The notes under the pieces were generated by a model that had not been told where the DNA came from, did not search any database, and worked only from the letters and a program-made list of their open reading frames with translations. 64,000 nt of DNA from Geobacter sp. Lineage in GTDB: Bacteria; Desulfobacterota; Desulfuromonadia; Geobacterales; Pseudopelobacteraceae. The translations under genes and the position numbers were made by a program. The stretch lies in the NCBI GenBank assembly GCA_009684515.1, contig WKKS01000005.1:124001-188000 (forward strand). The letters run 5' to 3'. Shown here in pieces: positions 51,278-61,891 of this stretch; the first letter of the stretch is position 1, and each line of letters starts with the position of its first letter.

Positions 51278-52549
51278 ATGAAATCGAATCACAACGATCT
51301 ATCAGACAGCAGCTACATTCACGAAACCACAATCTCAAACAAGAACGCTTTCCCGTCAGGGGTCGCCCCCTCTGGGGGAAGCCCTGACGGGAAAGCGGAA
51401 CCTTCCTCCAGCAGGATGGTACCTGTAACACATCCTGCTTCCTCCCCACTCGTTGAAGAGTTCCAGTTTCTCCTCTGCGGCATTGATTCCCTTGACCTCG
51501 GTTTATATGTTGCCTGGGGATCAGACTGGAAACGCCGCCTTCAATCTCTCGACAAAAAGAAACAACAAGCCCGTAAAAACGGCGGTCTGCTTATCTCCAT
51601 GCCCTCCGGTAGAAACTGTATCTTCAAGCCAGGTGGCAAGGGCGAGAACTACCGCTTTCATCTCCAGTTTGACGCCTACAACCTTTTTATTGGCAAAGCT
51701 GCTCGCCCTGGAACATCCCCCAACGTCTATCTCTCCATCAGTGCCAAGATACTCTGGCAAAACGGCATTGAAACTGCTTTGTCATGGATCGCACTTGATC
51801 TGAAAGCAATCGGCGGTGGCACGATCCAACTTGCCCAGGTCAGCCGCCTTGATCTTTGCGCCGACTTTCTGGTTCCCGGTGGCGTCTCTCACGAATTCAT
51901 TCTGTCCCACAAAGTAACCCGCAATGACAAAGGCAAGCTCTACCTCGACAAGAACGAACTGCAAACCTATTACGCCGCCGATGGCAAGTCACCTATTCAG
52001 CTTCGTATCTACAACAAGGGACTGGAAGTCAAACAAGGTGGTGTCAAACTCTGGTTCCTCAATCTCTGGAAGCGTGAATCAACCGATGACATCTGGAGAA
52101 TAGAATTCCAAGTGCGCCGCCCGGCACTCAAACAGTTTGGCATCAACTCCCTTGACGATCTGAAAGAGAAACAGGCCGGTCTATGGGGCTATCTCACGAC
52201 GAAATGGTTTTCTCTCCGCCTCCCCGATAACGACAAAGCCGAACGTAAAACCATTCATCCCTTTTGGTCTGCCATCCAGGAGTGTTTCAAGAATCATGCT
52301 CCTGGCACTGACAGCCAGGTGCACCGTGACTATGGGACATCCGGCGCCGCCTCACCGGAATGGCATCTTTCCCATATAGACGGCTGTCTTTCCTCCTTTG
52401 CCGCCTTCCTGGGAATAACCAATCGCCTTGATGCCCTGCAAGAGCTTCAAAGCCGCCTGACCAAACGCAACAACGCCGCCGACTTTGAAACCGCCTGCAT
52501 CAAGAAAGCAATTCAACGCGGCACGTTGTCAGATGGAGGTGGCCGCTAA
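51278..52549 (+). CDS. Replication initiation protein (Rep_trans/RstA-like)
   Basis: 423 residues, SD AAGGAG 8 nt before the ATG. After a low-complexity N-terminus (about 1-65) the core has the order seen in rolling-circle replication initiation factors: FLLCGIDSLDLGLYV, then RLDLCADF at about 190, IQLRIYNKGLEVK at about 235 and DDIWRIEFQVRRPALKQFGI at about 268. The Tyr of RIYNKG is the candidate nucleophile. Such proteins drive rolling-circle replication of plasmids, ICEs and filamentous phages. Its stop overlaps the next start by 1 bp (TAATG). Confidence 0.8.
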   Translation: MKSNHNDLSDSSYIHETTISNKNAFPSGVAPSGGSPDGKAEPSSSRMVPVTHPASSPLVEEFQFLLCGIDSLDLGLYVAWGSDWKRRLQSLDKKKQQARKNGGLLISMPSGRNCIFKPGGKGENYRFHLQFDAYNLFIGKAARPGTSPNVYLSISAKILWQNGIETALSWIALDLKAIGGGTIQLAQVSRLDLCADFLVPGGVSHEFILSHKVTRNDKGKLYLDKNELQTYYAADGKSPIQLRIYNKGLEVKQGGVKLWFLNLWKRESTDDIWRIEFQVRRPALKQFGINSLDDLKEKQAGLWGYLTTKWFSLRLPDNDKAERKTIHPFWSAIQECFKNHAPGTDSQVHRDYGTSGAASPEWHLSHIDGCLSSFAAFLGITNRLDALQELQSRLTKRNNAADFETACIKKAIQRGTLSDGGGR

Positions 52550-54057
52550 TGGACTCTTTCAGCGACTCCGCACTTTCCGCTTATTTCCCCGGCCTGGTGG
52601 ATATCTGCCAGAATGAAGACAGGCAACTCGTTTATGCAATCCGCAAAGATGACGAACTGATCTTTACCCAGGAGTACAGCTCCGACACGGAAAGCTTTGC
52701 CATACCGGAAAGAAAACATTTCCAGTTCACCATTCCACGCGTTTCCGAAGTCATGCGCTACTTCAACCAGGATGATGATGCCCTCTATGACGATCTTCTG
52801 ACCTACCTGAAACGCTTCTCCGGTCTGGACGATGTGCAATGGGCTATTGTCGCTCACTACGTCTTTCTGACTTATCTGCACGATCATCCTGGTATCGACT
52901 ATTGCGGCTATCTCCTTTTTTACGCCGTACCGGAACGAGGCAAGAGCAGAACCGGCAAATCAGTCACCTATATAGCTTTCAGGGGAATTCATCTGATTGA
53001 ACTACGGGAAGCTACCATCTTCCGCTATAGCCAGAATCTCCACGGCACACTGTTTCTTGATCTGCTCGATGTTTCCAAGAAAGCGGAGCGGGGTGGCTGT
53101 GATGACATTTTGCTGTTACGGGCTGAAAAGGGTGCCAAGTGTTCCCGCGTTCTCTTCCCGGATCAGGGCGCGTTCAATGATACGGTTTATTACGATATCT
53201 ACGGCCCGACAATCATTGCCAGCAATGAACAGTTGCACAACATCCTTGAAACCCGCTGTCTGCCGATCATCATGCCGAACCGTCCCGGCAACTATGAGAA
53301 TCCGCGTCCCGAACTCGGCCTTGAATTAAAAGAACGGCTAACTGCCTGGAGAGCGAAACACCTCACCACTTCCTTCTCTGACCTGGAACCAATCGACGGC
53401 ATATCAGGCCGACTGTGGGACATCACCAAGCCGATGTTATTTATGAACAGTCTGCTGCCGGTTGACGCTTCAATACTTGAAGATTCGATTCTATCAATCG
53501 CCGGTGAAAAAGATGAATCAAGAAAAGATTCTCTTGAAGGCCGCTTGGTTGCCATCATCAAGGAAATCACCGACGAGGGTGGCCTTGGTCGCTTCGTTGA
53601 ATGGAGCATCAAGACCGGTGACATTCGCAACAGGTTCAACATGGGCAGACCGGAAGACAAGCATGTTTCACCACAATGGATTGGCAAACGCTTAAAGAGC
53701 ATGAGTTTCCACAATCGGATTGTTCACGGTTATTCTGAAATTAAGATCACCGCCCAAGAATATGCCTTGATCCTCAAGCAGTACGGACTGAACCAGAGAG
53801 AGTCGGCACACTCTACCAACTCTATACCTGAAAAAACCGAACAACATCAGCAAGTTTTGAAAGAGGTAGAGAGTGGTAGAGAGTCTGCACCGGTACGGAT
53901 GGAGCGACTTACCTTCACGACACCGGAAGAGAAAGAAATCTACCTGGCACGATTGACCGAATTGAAGGAAACAGGCGGGCTGTCAAGGGACAATATGGAA
54001 TGTCAGGCTCAGGCGCATCTTGAGCAATGGAGGGCTGACCATGATCTTCCCTTCTAA
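52549..54057 (+). CDS. Helicase/primase-like P-loop ATPase
   Basis: 502 residues. A central ATPase-like region has a Walker-A-like PERGKSRTGKS at about 128-138, an acidic LFLDLLDVSKKA at about 166-177 and IIASNEQLHN near 222, an arrangement like the DUF3631/VapE-type helicases of mobile elements. The C-terminal 100 residues are helical and charged, with a Gln/Ser-rich linker. Coupled to Rep by a TAATG overlap, so probably the replicative helicase of the element. Confidence 0.72.
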   Translation: MDSFSDSALSAYFPGLVDICQNEDRQLVYAIRKDDELIFTQEYSSDTESFAIPERKHFQFTIPRVSEVMRYFNQDDDALYDDLLTYLKRFSGLDDVQWAIVAHYVFLTYLHDHPGIDYCGYLLFYAVPERGKSRTGKSVTYIAFRGIHLIELREATIFRYSQNLHGTLFLDLLDVSKKAERGGCDDILLLRAEKGAKCSRVLFPDQGAFNDTVYYDIYGPTIIASNEQLHNILETRCLPIIMPNRPGNYENPRPELGLELKERLTAWRAKHLTTSFSDLEPIDGISGRLWDITKPMLFMNSLLPVDASILEDSILSIAGEKDESRKDSLEGRLVAIIKEITDEGGLGRFVEWSIKTGDIRNRFNMGRPEDKHVSPQWIGKRLKSMSFHNRIVHGYSEIKITAQEYALILKQYGLNQRESAHSTNSIPEKTEQHQQVLKEVESGRESAPVRMERLTFTTPEEKEIYLARLTELKETGGLSRDNMECQAQAHLEQWRADHDLPF

Positions 54058-54202
54058 ACGCCTTTTCAGAGATGCAAACGAGGAAGAATTCTATCAGGAC
54101 AAATTAGCGCGGTTGATCGCGGATGACCGCCTGGACGATGAAGAAACGGAACGGTGTGCCTGGGATGCTGTATTGAGACAAAGAGACCATGACGACTGTT
54201 AA
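54041..54202 (+). CDS. Small acidic protein of the element
   Basis: 53 residues from the ATG at 54041, which overlaps the end of the ATPase gene by 17 bp, with GGAGGG upstream. Charged and acidic (NEEEFYQDKLARLIADDRLDDEETERCAWDAVLRQRD). It overlaps the HTH gene by 14 bp, indicating coupled translation. Function unknown. Confidence 0.65.
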   Translation: MIFPSKRLFRDANEEEFYQDKLARLIADDRLDDEETERCAWDAVLRQRDHDDC

Positions 54203-54461
54203 CAGCCCCCATACTGCTATGCCTGAACTCTTGACGGTGGAAGAGTTCGCCCAACGCCTGCGTGTTGGTCGCTCCACCGTATTTTTATGGATTGCCAGCA
54301 AGAAGATGATTCAGGCGATTCATTATTTCAAGATCGGCAAAACAGTTCGCATCCCCTGGAGCTTGGAGCTGCTGGCCTCACTATCCACAAAGAATGAGGA
54401 AACGGAACCGGCTCCGGTACGATCCGGGAAGAATCAGCGCATCATCAATCTCGACTATTGA
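54189..54461 (+). CDS. Excisionase-like helix-turn-helix protein
   Basis: 90 residues. A MerR/excisionase-type HTH lies at about 12-60: ELLTVEEFAQRLRVGRSTVFLWIASKK...HYFKIGKTVRIPW. An in-frame ATG at 54219 is a possible shorter start. Located directly before the integrase, it is likely the recombination directionality factor. The gap to the integrase holds two short palindromes (GAGACTAGTCTC; GTCGG...CCGAC) that could be its binding sites. Confidence 0.85.
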   Translation: MTTVNSPHTAMPELLTVEEFAQRLRVGRSTVFLWIASKKMIQAIHYFKIGKTVRIPWSLELLASLSTKNEETEPAPVRSGKNQRIINLDY

Positions 54462-54537
54462 TAATCATTTAAAAGGAGACTAGTCTCTTAGTCGGACTAC
54501 TACCGACGGAAGGAGGCTAACGGAATGGGGACATAAC

Positions 54538-55854
54538 ATGAAGAAGGCATCAAGCATGGTTTCGCTGAATGAAACCCTGCAATCTGGCGGCACTATTAAA
54601 CGCCGCAAAATCTCTGAAAAACTGTATGTGGACTTTTACTACTTCGGCAACCGTATCACCAAGTCCACCGGCCTTGACGATACGCCACAAAACCGGGTTA
54701 AAGTTCGCTCGTTCCTTGACAACTCAATGCAGAAAATCGAAGCCCGAACATTCAGGTTTGCTGATGCGTTCCCTGGTGCAACTCGTAAAGAGAAGAAATT
54801 ATTTACTGAGCTTGAAGGGCAACAGTTCAGTCCCGAACCACAGCATGTTACTTTTGGTGAGTATGCCAAAACATGGATGAATCGGGTTCTACCGACTATT
54901 ACGTCACAGTCGAAACTGAAACTGTATGAATCGGTCTTGAATTCCAGGATTATGCCTTACTTCAAAAAGATGAACTTCTACAAGATCACCAGCACGGAGT
55001 TGCAAAACTTCATTGCCAGCATGAAGAAAGAATCAGGGCCGGACAAAGGACAACCTCTTTCCCGCGTACGCATCCAGAATATCTTCATTCCCTTTCGCCG
55101 TATCTGGGAAGATGCCGCCGATCAGCATCGCTGGAATTTACGGAATCCGTTTGAGACGATCAACAAGCATTTGCCGTCAAAGATTCGTAAAAGAAACGGC
55201 AAGGTGTTCCGTTATGACGAATGGAAGGATTTCATTGCCTGCGCTCCGGTGTTTTTCAGGCCGCATCTTGAATTTCTGATAATGACCGGTTTGTCAGCAA
55301 GTGAGCTGGCCGGACTTCGGAAAGAGGACGTTTCAGATAAGGCAATCACCCTGAATCGTTCTATCGTCCTGGGACATGAGAAAGAACGGCTCAAGAATGA
55401 TTTCCGTTACCGGCGTATTCCTATGACGGAAGCAATCAAAAAGCTGGTGAATCAGATGAATGAAATTTGCCCGAATTCTCCGCAACTCTTCCCAATGGAG
55501 AACGGCAAACCATTCGACGGCAATTCATTCAGGAAGATTGTCTGGAACAAAGCCCTGGAAGAGTCACAGATTGCCTACAAGACGCCGTACAGCACACGGC
55601 ATACCTTCTGCGCCTGGGCGCTTACTATCGGCATGAACCCTATGAAGCTGGTTAATTTGATGGGTCATTCAAGCAAGCAGATGGTGTATCAGGTGTACGG
55701 GGATTACGTGGAAGACCTGGAGGATGATGTGGATGATATTATTCGTTATTTCGGCGTCGATTTTCTGATCAGACCAGGCAAAAAAACATCCCCACTACTG
55801 ACTTATGGGGACAGTGTGGGGACAGTTGGTACGTTGACTCATTTAACTCACTGA
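54538..55854 (+). CDS. Tyrosine recombinase (integrase)
   Basis: 438 residues. A SAM-like core-binding domain spans about 100-215 (TFGEYAKTWMNRVLPTITSQSKLKLYESVLNSRI) and the catalytic domain about 225-420: MTGLSASELAGLRKEDV, RYRRIPM, YSTRHTFCAWAL, LMGHSSKQMVYQVYGDY. The last Tyr is the nucleophile and the RHT box is present. The Arg normally found in TG-x-R-x-SE is Ser here (TGLSASE), and the His of HxxR is Tyr. The gene ends 12 bp from attR at tRNA-Gly, the expected position for a tRNA-targeting integrase. Confidence 0.92.
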   Translation: MKKASSMVSLNETLQSGGTIKRRKISEKLYVDFYYFGNRITKSTGLDDTPQNRVKVRSFLDNSMQKIEARTFRFADAFPGATRKEKKLFTELEGQQFSPEPQHVTFGEYAKTWMNRVLPTITSQSKLKLYESVLNSRIMPYFKKMNFYKITSTELQNFIASMKKESGPDKGQPLSRVRIQNIFIPFRRIWEDAADQHRWNLRNPFETINKHLPSKIRKRNGKVFRYDEWKDFIACAPVFFRPHLEFLIMTGLSASELAGLRKEDVSDKAITLNRSIVLGHEKERLKNDFRYRRIPMTEAIKKLVNQMNEICPNSPQLFPMENGKPFDGNSFRKIVWNKALEESQIAYKTPYSTRHTFCAWALTIGMNPMKLVNLMGHSSKQMVYQVYGDYVEDLEDDVDDIIRYFGVDFLIRPGKKTSPLLTYGDSVGTVGTLTHLTH

Positions 55855-55866
55855 ATCAATTATGTT

Positions 55867-55893
55867 TTTTTGGAGCGGGAAACGAGATTCGAA
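55867..55893. other. attR: 3' end of tRNA-Gly
   Basis: The second copy of the 27-bp direct repeat; here it forms part of the complete tRNA-Gly, so the element restores the tRNA on insertion. Confidence 0.9.
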
Positions 55894-55945
55894 CTCGCGA
55901 CCTCAACCTTGGGAAGGTTGCACTCTACCACTGAGTTATTCCCGC
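55871..55945 (-). tRNA. tRNA-Gly (anticodon CCC)
   Basis: 75 nt with encoded CCA. Acceptor GCGGGAA pairs with TTCCCGC, discriminator T. Anticodon stem CAACC/GGTTG with loop TTCCCAA gives CCC. T loop TTCGAAT is normal. Its 3' 23 nt lie in the attachment repeat. Confidence 0.96.
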
Positions 55946-55961
55946 TATTGATATATACAAA

Positions 55962-55996
55962 ACAAGTCTGAACCCTACTAGGAGTATCAGACTTGT
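55962..55996 (-). terminator. Hairpin between tRNA-Asn and tRNA-Gly
   Basis: A perfect 10-bp stem (ACAAGTCTGA / TCAGACTTGT) with a 15-nt loop is followed on the minus strand by TTTGTATATAT. It could end the tRNA-Asn transcript, or be a processing hairpin if both tRNAs are co-transcribed. Confidence 0.5.
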
Positions 55997-56004
55997 CTAT
56001 TGAT

Positions 56005-56080
56005 TGGCTCCCCTTCGCGGACTCGAACCACGGACAAGGTGATTAACAGTCACCTGCTCTACCAACTGAGCTAAAGGGGA
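56005..56080 (-). tRNA. tRNA-Asn (anticodon GTT)
   Basis: 76 nt with encoded CCA. Acceptor TCCCCTT pairs with AAGGGGA, discriminator G. Anticodon stem GGTGA/TCACC with loop CTGTTAA gives GTT. Confidence 0.96.
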
Positions 56081-56257
56081 ATAATGTTGTTCTTGTGCAC
56101 GCCCGACCTGTGGGCTTTTTCGGGCTTTTTGTGGAACAAGCCCCGCTGTGCAGCAAGGTGGAAACATATAGCACAGGCTTTTTGTAACTGTCAATACGAA
56201 AATTAACTTACTTTGCCAGAACGTTGTCAGAATACTTTCAAAGATTTTAAAAATGCC

Positions 56258-56797
56258 CTATTTGGGGGGTGGTTGCTTTTCATTTTCCTGGGAAAAAGCT
56301 TTCTCTTCCAGAAATTCGATAAAGTTAATCGTGCGGGTTACGAAGCGCAGATTGAAACGGCTTTCGTAAAGTAGAAGTACCGATGCTGCAAACAAAAACA
56401 ACCCTCCTGCCAGCGCAAGCATGGTAGCTATCCACGCCTGTTCGGGGTTTCCGTAGGCCAGGTTGACGCCGATGGCAAGGCTGGATGCAACAAACAGTAC
56501 GGTTGCGGTATAAAGTGCGGCCATCGCTTTTTGAATCAGGACCGCTCTCCGTTTCTGAAGTTCAATTTGCCCCTTGAGGTTCAGCATGCGTTCTTTTGGG
56601 TAGCTGATTTTGCCCTGCAAGACCGCCTCGACTTCACCTTTCATGACCGTTACCCTGTCAAAAATACGCCCCAGGCGGGCTGATGTCGAGAAAATGAGCG
56701 TTCCACAGGCCGAAATCAGGACTGCCGGAGTGATCATGGATGTCAGGATGCGGGAACTTGACAGTGCTTCAAATAATTCTTTTTCCTGAATAGCCAT
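56258..56797 (-). CDS. DUF2721-like membrane protein
   Basis: 179 residues. Hydrophobic segments at about 18-38, 92-112 and 122-145. The motif order MITPAVLISACGTLIFSTSARLGRIFDRVTVMKGEV, then MLNLKGQIELQKRRAVLIQKAM and a final FNLRFVTRTINFIEF fits the DUF2721 family. Function unknown. It starts 1 bp after the aguB stop, so it is the third gene of the aguA-aguB unit. Confidence 0.82.
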   Translation of the reverse strand: MAIQEKELFEALSSSRILTSMITPAVLISACGTLIFSTSARLGRIFDRVTVMKGEVEAVLQGKISYPKERMLNLKGQIELQKRRAVLIQKAMAALYTATVLFVASSLAIGVNLAYGNPEQAWIATMLALAGGLFLFAASVLLLYESRFNLRFVTRTINFIEFLEEKAFSQENEKQPPPK

Positions 56798-56798
56798 A

Positions 56799-57683
56799 TC
56801 AATCCCTGTAGCGCCTGGTTAGGTCCGCATAATCATCAATCCGCCTGTCACGCAGGAATGGCCAGATGCGCCGTACTCGCTCGCTTCTTGACAAATCAAG
56901 CTCGGCATAAACTACGCCCTCTGTATCCCTGGAGCCTTCCACAAGGAATTCACCCTGTGGACCAACGGCGAAGCTGCTTCCCCAGAAAAGGATGCCGGTA
57001 TCCTGGTGTTGTGTCGATGTTTCAAATCCAACCCGGTTAACCGCTAGTAACGGCAATCCATTTGCGATCGCGTGACCCCTTTGTACCGTAATCCAGGCAT
57101 CACGCTGGCGTTCCTGCTCTTCGCTGCTGTCGTTTGGATCCCAACCGATGGCGGTCGGGTAGATCAGCAGATCGGCTCCAGCCATTGCCATCAGGCGTGC
57201 CGCTTCAGGATACCATTGATCCCAGCAGACCAGGACGCCCAGTTTTCCAACAGTGGTCTCTATCGGTTTAAAGCCAAGATCACCCGGTGTGAAATAAAAC
57301 TTTTCATAGAATCCGGGATCGTCCGGGATGTGCATCTTGCGGTAAGTTCCGGCGATAGTTCCATCTTTTTCCAGAATTACAGCAGTATTGTGGTACAGGC
57401 CGGGAGCGCGTCTTTCAAACAACGACGCTACGATAACCACTCCGAGTTCGCGGGCCAACGCACCAAGTGCCTCTGAGGATGGTCCCGGAATCGGTTCGGC
57501 CAGATCGAACAGGTCCGGATCTTCCACCTGACAGAAGTAAGGACCGGTATGCAGCTCCTGCAGTACGATCAACTTTGCTCCGGTAACGGCAGCTTCACGG
57601 ATCATCTCGCAGCTCTTTCTCAGGTTAGTGTCGCGATCATTTGTGCAACTCTGTTGGATCATGGCTGTCTTGAGGATTGTCAT
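56799..57683 (-). CDS. aguB: N-carbamoylputrescine amidase
   Basis: 294 residues from the ATG at 57683 (GGGGGT upstream; start overlaps the aguA stop by 4 bp). Nitrilase-superfamily catalytic triad is visible: Glu in VLQELHTGPYFC, Lys in YRKMHIPDDPGFYEKFYFTPG, Cys in VLVCWDQWYPEAARLMA. The GDLGFKPIET and DLSRSERVRRIWPFLRDRRIDDY endings are typical of AguB. It hydrolyses N-carbamoylputrescine to putrescine, CO2 and ammonia, the second step after agmatine deiminase. Cytoplasmic. Confidence 0.94.
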   Translation of the reverse strand: MTILKTAMIQQSCTNDRDTNLRKSCEMIREAAVTGAKLIVLQELHTGPYFCQVEDPDLFDLAEPIPGPSSEALGALARELGVVIVASLFERRAPGLYHNTAVILEKDGTIAGTYRKMHIPDDPGFYEKFYFTPGDLGFKPIETTVGKLGVLVCWDQWYPEAARLMAMAGADLLIYPTAIGWDPNDSSEEQERQRDAWITVQRGHAIANGLPLLAVNRVGFETSTQHQDTGILFWGSSFAVGPQGEFLVEGSRDTEGVVYAELDLSRSERVRRIWPFLRDRRIDDYADLTRRYRD

Positions 57684-58705
57684 GCCAATACCCCCTGGGG
57701 TAGCTGCATTGTCACACAATGCAAGGAGCCGTGCTGCTCAAGCAGTGGCAGGCAGTCGATGCCGATGGTTTCTCTTCCTGGAAAGGCCTGTCCGATCAGC
57801 TCAAGAGCTCGTTGGTCGTTTTCCGGGTCGCGGTAGGTAGGAACCAGCACGGCGCCATTGATAACCAGAAAGTTGGCATAGGTGGCCGGAAGCCGATGGG
57901 CATCTTTGTCGAAACGGGCTTTCGGCCAGGGGAGGGGAAGCAGTTTGTAGGGCGAACCGTCCGGCGCTGTGAAACTCTTCAGCTCTTCCTCCATCAGATT
58001 GAGGGTTTCAAAATGCTCATCGCAACCGTTGTTGCACGCCTGATAAACGATTGTATTGTCAGGACAGATTCGTGCCAGAGTGTCAACATGTGAATCAGTG
58101 TCATCACCGGCCAGCCATCCGTTATTAAGCCATAGTATGCGGCGGGCTCCAACTAATGATGCCAGTGCCTGCTCGATGTCACTTTTGCTCAGCTGGGGGT
58201 TGCGGTTTGGAGACAGCAGGCACTCGGCGGTAGTCAGGAGTGTCCCCAGTCCGTCACTTTCAATGCTCCCCCCCTCAAATACCAGACCGATTGTGTTCAG
58301 GTTTGGCTTTAGAATTCCCTGTTCCTTTAAACGCTTCGAAATCAGGTTGTCGTGGTTTGCGGGAAACTTGAGCCCCCAGCCGTTGAAGCCAAAGTCCAGC
58401 AAGACCGGTTTTTCATTGAATATGACCGTGATCGGTCCGAAATCCCGTGCCCAGGTGTCATTGTTTGGTATTTCGCAGATGGTCACATTCTTAAGGTCTA
58501 TCCCGGCAGCTACCAGATATTCAGCTGCAGAGCGAGGGTTTGGGGCGGTCAGCAGTACGCGTTCGAAGCGTGAGATATTTCGAATGATTTCGGCAAAGAC
58601 CGGACGGACTTCATTCAGCATCTCTGCCCAGTCGGTTCCTTCGTGGGGCCAGGCCAGCAGCACGCCATCCTGTATCTCCCATTCGGCTGGTAATCTTGGA
58701 TTCAC
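57680..58705 (-). CDS. aguA: Agmatine deiminase
   Basis: 341 residues from the GTG at 58705, chosen because AAGGAG lies 9 nt upstream and the family N-terminus (LPAEWE) begins five residues later; an ATG at 58798 would place that SD inside the gene. Motifs: WPHEGTDWAEML, NDTWARDFGP, FNGWG, GGSIESDGLGTLLTTAECLL, NNGWLAGDDTDSHVDTLAR and the active-site Cys near the end (HGSLHCVTMQLPQG). Converts agmatine to N-carbamoylputrescine and ammonia, feeding AguB. The first gene of the aguA-aguB-DUF2721 unit. Confidence 0.94.
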   Translation of the reverse strand: MNPRLPAEWEIQDGVLLAWPHEGTDWAEMLNEVRPVFAEIIRNISRFERVLLTAPNPRSAAEYLVAAGIDLKNVTICEIPNNDTWARDFGPITVIFNEKPVLLDFGFNGWGLKFPANHDNLISKRLKEQGILKPNLNTIGLVFEGGSIESDGLGTLLTTAECLLSPNRNPQLSKSDIEQALASLVGARRILWLNNGWLAGDDTDSHVDTLARICPDNTIVYQACNNGCDEHFETLNLMEEELKSFTAPDGSPYKLLPLPWPKARFDKDAHRLPATYANFLVINGAVLVPTYRDPENDQRALELIGQAFPGRETIGIDCLPLLEQHGSLHCVTMQLPQGVLA

Positions 58706-58915
58706 AGTTAAGTACTCCTTGGTGTTAAAGTGGGCGGGATTATAAGTTATAGGTGCATCCTGCGCAAGCATCCTGTAATCCACCGGAAATAAATTCAAGT
58801 TTTGCCTTGATTTATCCCCTCGATTGCATTAGTAAAATGTATTCATAAATTGTATACAGTATGTCGATCCATGCCCCATAACTACACCAATCCCCGCACA
58901 GAAAGGAGAGCATCA

Positions 58916-60541
58916 ATGTCCACCAAGCCGTTCGTTTATCAGGAGCCGTTCCCGCTTGCCAAGGATGAGACCAAGTATCGCAAGATCGAGGGCTCTGAGA
59001 AGTTCGTGACCGTTGAGAAGTTTGCCGACAAGGATGTTGTCAGGGTGTGTCCGGAAGCACTTTCAATCCTGGCCAACGAAGCCATGAAAGACGTCTCTTT
59101 CCTGCTGCGCCCTGCCCACAATGAGCAGGTTGCCAAGATACTGAGTGATCCAGAGGCTTCAATGAATGATAAGGGTGTGGCACTGGCTTTTCTGCGAAAT
59201 GCCGAAATTGCCGCCAACCTGGATCTTCCGGTCTGCCAGGATACCGGCACCGCTACTGTTGTGGCTAAAAAAGGGCAGCAAATATGGACCGGCGTCAGGG
59301 ACGAAGAGTGGCTCTCAAAAGGTGTTTATAAAACTTATACCGAAGAGAATCTGCGTTATTCCCAGACCGTCGCTCTGGATATGTACGAGGAGATCAATAC
59401 CGGCACCAATCTGCCGGCCCAGATTGACATAATGGCCACCGACGGCGATTACTACAAATTTGTCTTCATGGCCAAAGGTGGCGGATCCGCTAACAAGACC
59501 ATGCTTTATCAGGAAACCAAGGCTCTTTTGACACCGGACAAGCTGTACAAGTTCCTGGTGGAAAAAATGAAATATCTCGGCACCGCCGCCTGTCCCCCAT
59601 ACCACATCGCTTTCGTTGTCGGCGGCACTTCGGCCGATGCCTGCATGAAGACCGTCAAGCTGGCCACAGCCAAGGAGCTGGACGGTCTGCCGACTGTCGG
59701 CAATGAGCATGGACAGGCTTTCCGTGACGTGGAGCTGGAGGATAAGCTGCTGGAAGCGGCCCAGAAACTCGGCATCGGCGCCCAGTTCGGCGGCAAGTAC
59801 TTTGCCCACGATGTGCGCGTCATTCGTCTGCCGCGTCACGGCGCATCCTGTCCGGTCGGTATGGCGGTTTCCTGCTCGGCTGACCGCAACATCAAGGCCA
59901 AGATCACCAAGGATGGTCTGTTCGTTGAAGAAATGGACCGCAATCCGGGTCGCCTGATTCCGGAACAGTACCGCGGAAAGCATGAGCATGGCGTCAAGAT
60001 CGATCTTAACAAACCTATGAAGGAAATTCTGGCCGAACTGACCAAACATCCGGTTTCCACTCCGCTGCTGCTCTCCGGTACGATAGTGGTCGGTCGCGAC
60101 ATTGCTCACGCCAAGTTCAAGGAGATCATGGACAGCGGCAAACCGCTGCCCGAGTATCTGCTCAATCATCCGATCTACTACGCCGGTCCGGCCAAGACTC
60201 CGCCGGGTAAGGCTTCCGGTTCCTTCGGGCCGACCACTGCCGGACGAATGGATAGCTACGTTGACGAGCTGCAGTCCAAGGGTGGTTCACTGATTATGAT
60301 CGCCAAGGGCAATCGCAGCCAGCAGGTTACCGACGCCTGCAAGAAGTACGGCGGGTTCTACCTCGGTTCCATCGGCGGCCCGGCGGCTGTCCTGGCGGAG
60401 GAGAACATCAAGAAGGTCGAGTGTATCGACTTCCCTGAACTGGGGATGGAGGCGGTCTGGAAAATAGAAGTCGAAAACTTCCCGGCCTTCATTCTGGTTG
60501 ATGACAAGGGCACCGACTTCTTCAAACAGCTTGGCCTGTAG
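58916..60541 (+). CDS. Fumarate hydratase, class I (iron-sulfur)
   Basis: 541 residues from the ATG at 58916, which has AAAGGAG 8 nt upstream; an in-frame ATG at 58850 lacks an SD. Class I fumarase features: [22 protein letters not shown] with a cluster-ligand Cys, [42 protein letters not shown], then the beta-domain [49 protein letters not shown] and [15 protein letters not shown]. It interconverts fumarate and malate in the TCA cycle via a 4Fe-4S cluster. The length is that of the fused single-chain form. Followed by a strong terminator. Confidence 0.96.
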   Translation: MSTKPFVYQEPFPLAKDETKYRKIEGSEKFVTVEKFADKDVVRVCPEALSILANEAMKDVSFLLRPAHNEQVAKILSDPEASMNDKGVALAFLRNAEIAANLDLPVCQDTGTATVVAKKGQQIWTGVRDEEWLSKGVYKTYTEENLRYSQTVALDMYEEINTGTNLPAQIDIMATDGDYYKFVFMAKGGGSANKTMLYQETKALLTPDKLYKFLVEKMKYLGTAACPPYHIAFVVGGTSADACMKTVKLATAKELDGLPTVGNEHGQAFRDVELEDKLLEAAQKLGIGAQFGGKYFAHDVRVIRLPRHGASCPVGMAVSCSADRNIKAKITKDGLFVEEMDRNPGRLIPEQYRGKHEHGVKIDLNKPMKEILAELTKHPVSTPLLLSGTIVVGRDIAHAKFKEIMDSGKPLPEYLLNHPIYYAGPAKTPPGKASGSFGPTTAGRMDSYVDELQSKGGSLIMIAKGNRSQQVTDACKKYGGFYLGSIGGPAAVLAEENIKKVECIDFPELGMEAVWKIEVENFPAFILVDDKGTDFFKQLGL

Positions 60542-60566
60542 TTTCGACTTGGTTTGCAATTAAATT

Positions 60567-60594
60567 GCCCCCGGTTGCTTATGTGACCGGGGGC
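60567..60594 (+). terminator. Intrinsic terminator of fumarase gene
   Basis: GCCCCCGGT / ACCGGGGGC with a 10-nt loop, followed by TTTCTATT. Confidence 0.9.
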
Positions 60595-60667
60595 TTTCTA
60601 TTAAGAATCTTGCCAGCATGGCGGAATCTGATATACATTGCGGCATCACATGTGAACGGGGATAAAA

Positions 60668-61890
<1,223 letters not shown>

Positions 61891-61891
<1 letters not shown>

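Larger units (their letters stand above)
44365..55893. mobile_element. 11.5 kb integrative element in tRNA-Gly(CCC)
   Basis: Bounded by a 27-bp direct repeat of the tRNA-Gly 3' end. The tyrosine integrase gene ends 12 bp from attR. The right part (50253-55854) is a replication/integration module: unknown protein, Rep protein, helicase/primase-like ATPase, small ORF, excisionase-like HTH, integrase. The left part (44567-49653) is an AT-rich operon on the opposite strand encoding nucleotide-metabolism enzymes, which is the cargo. No structural phage or conjugation genes are seen, so it is probably a satellite-like or plasmid-like integrative element that depends on a helper for transfer. Confidence 0.88.
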
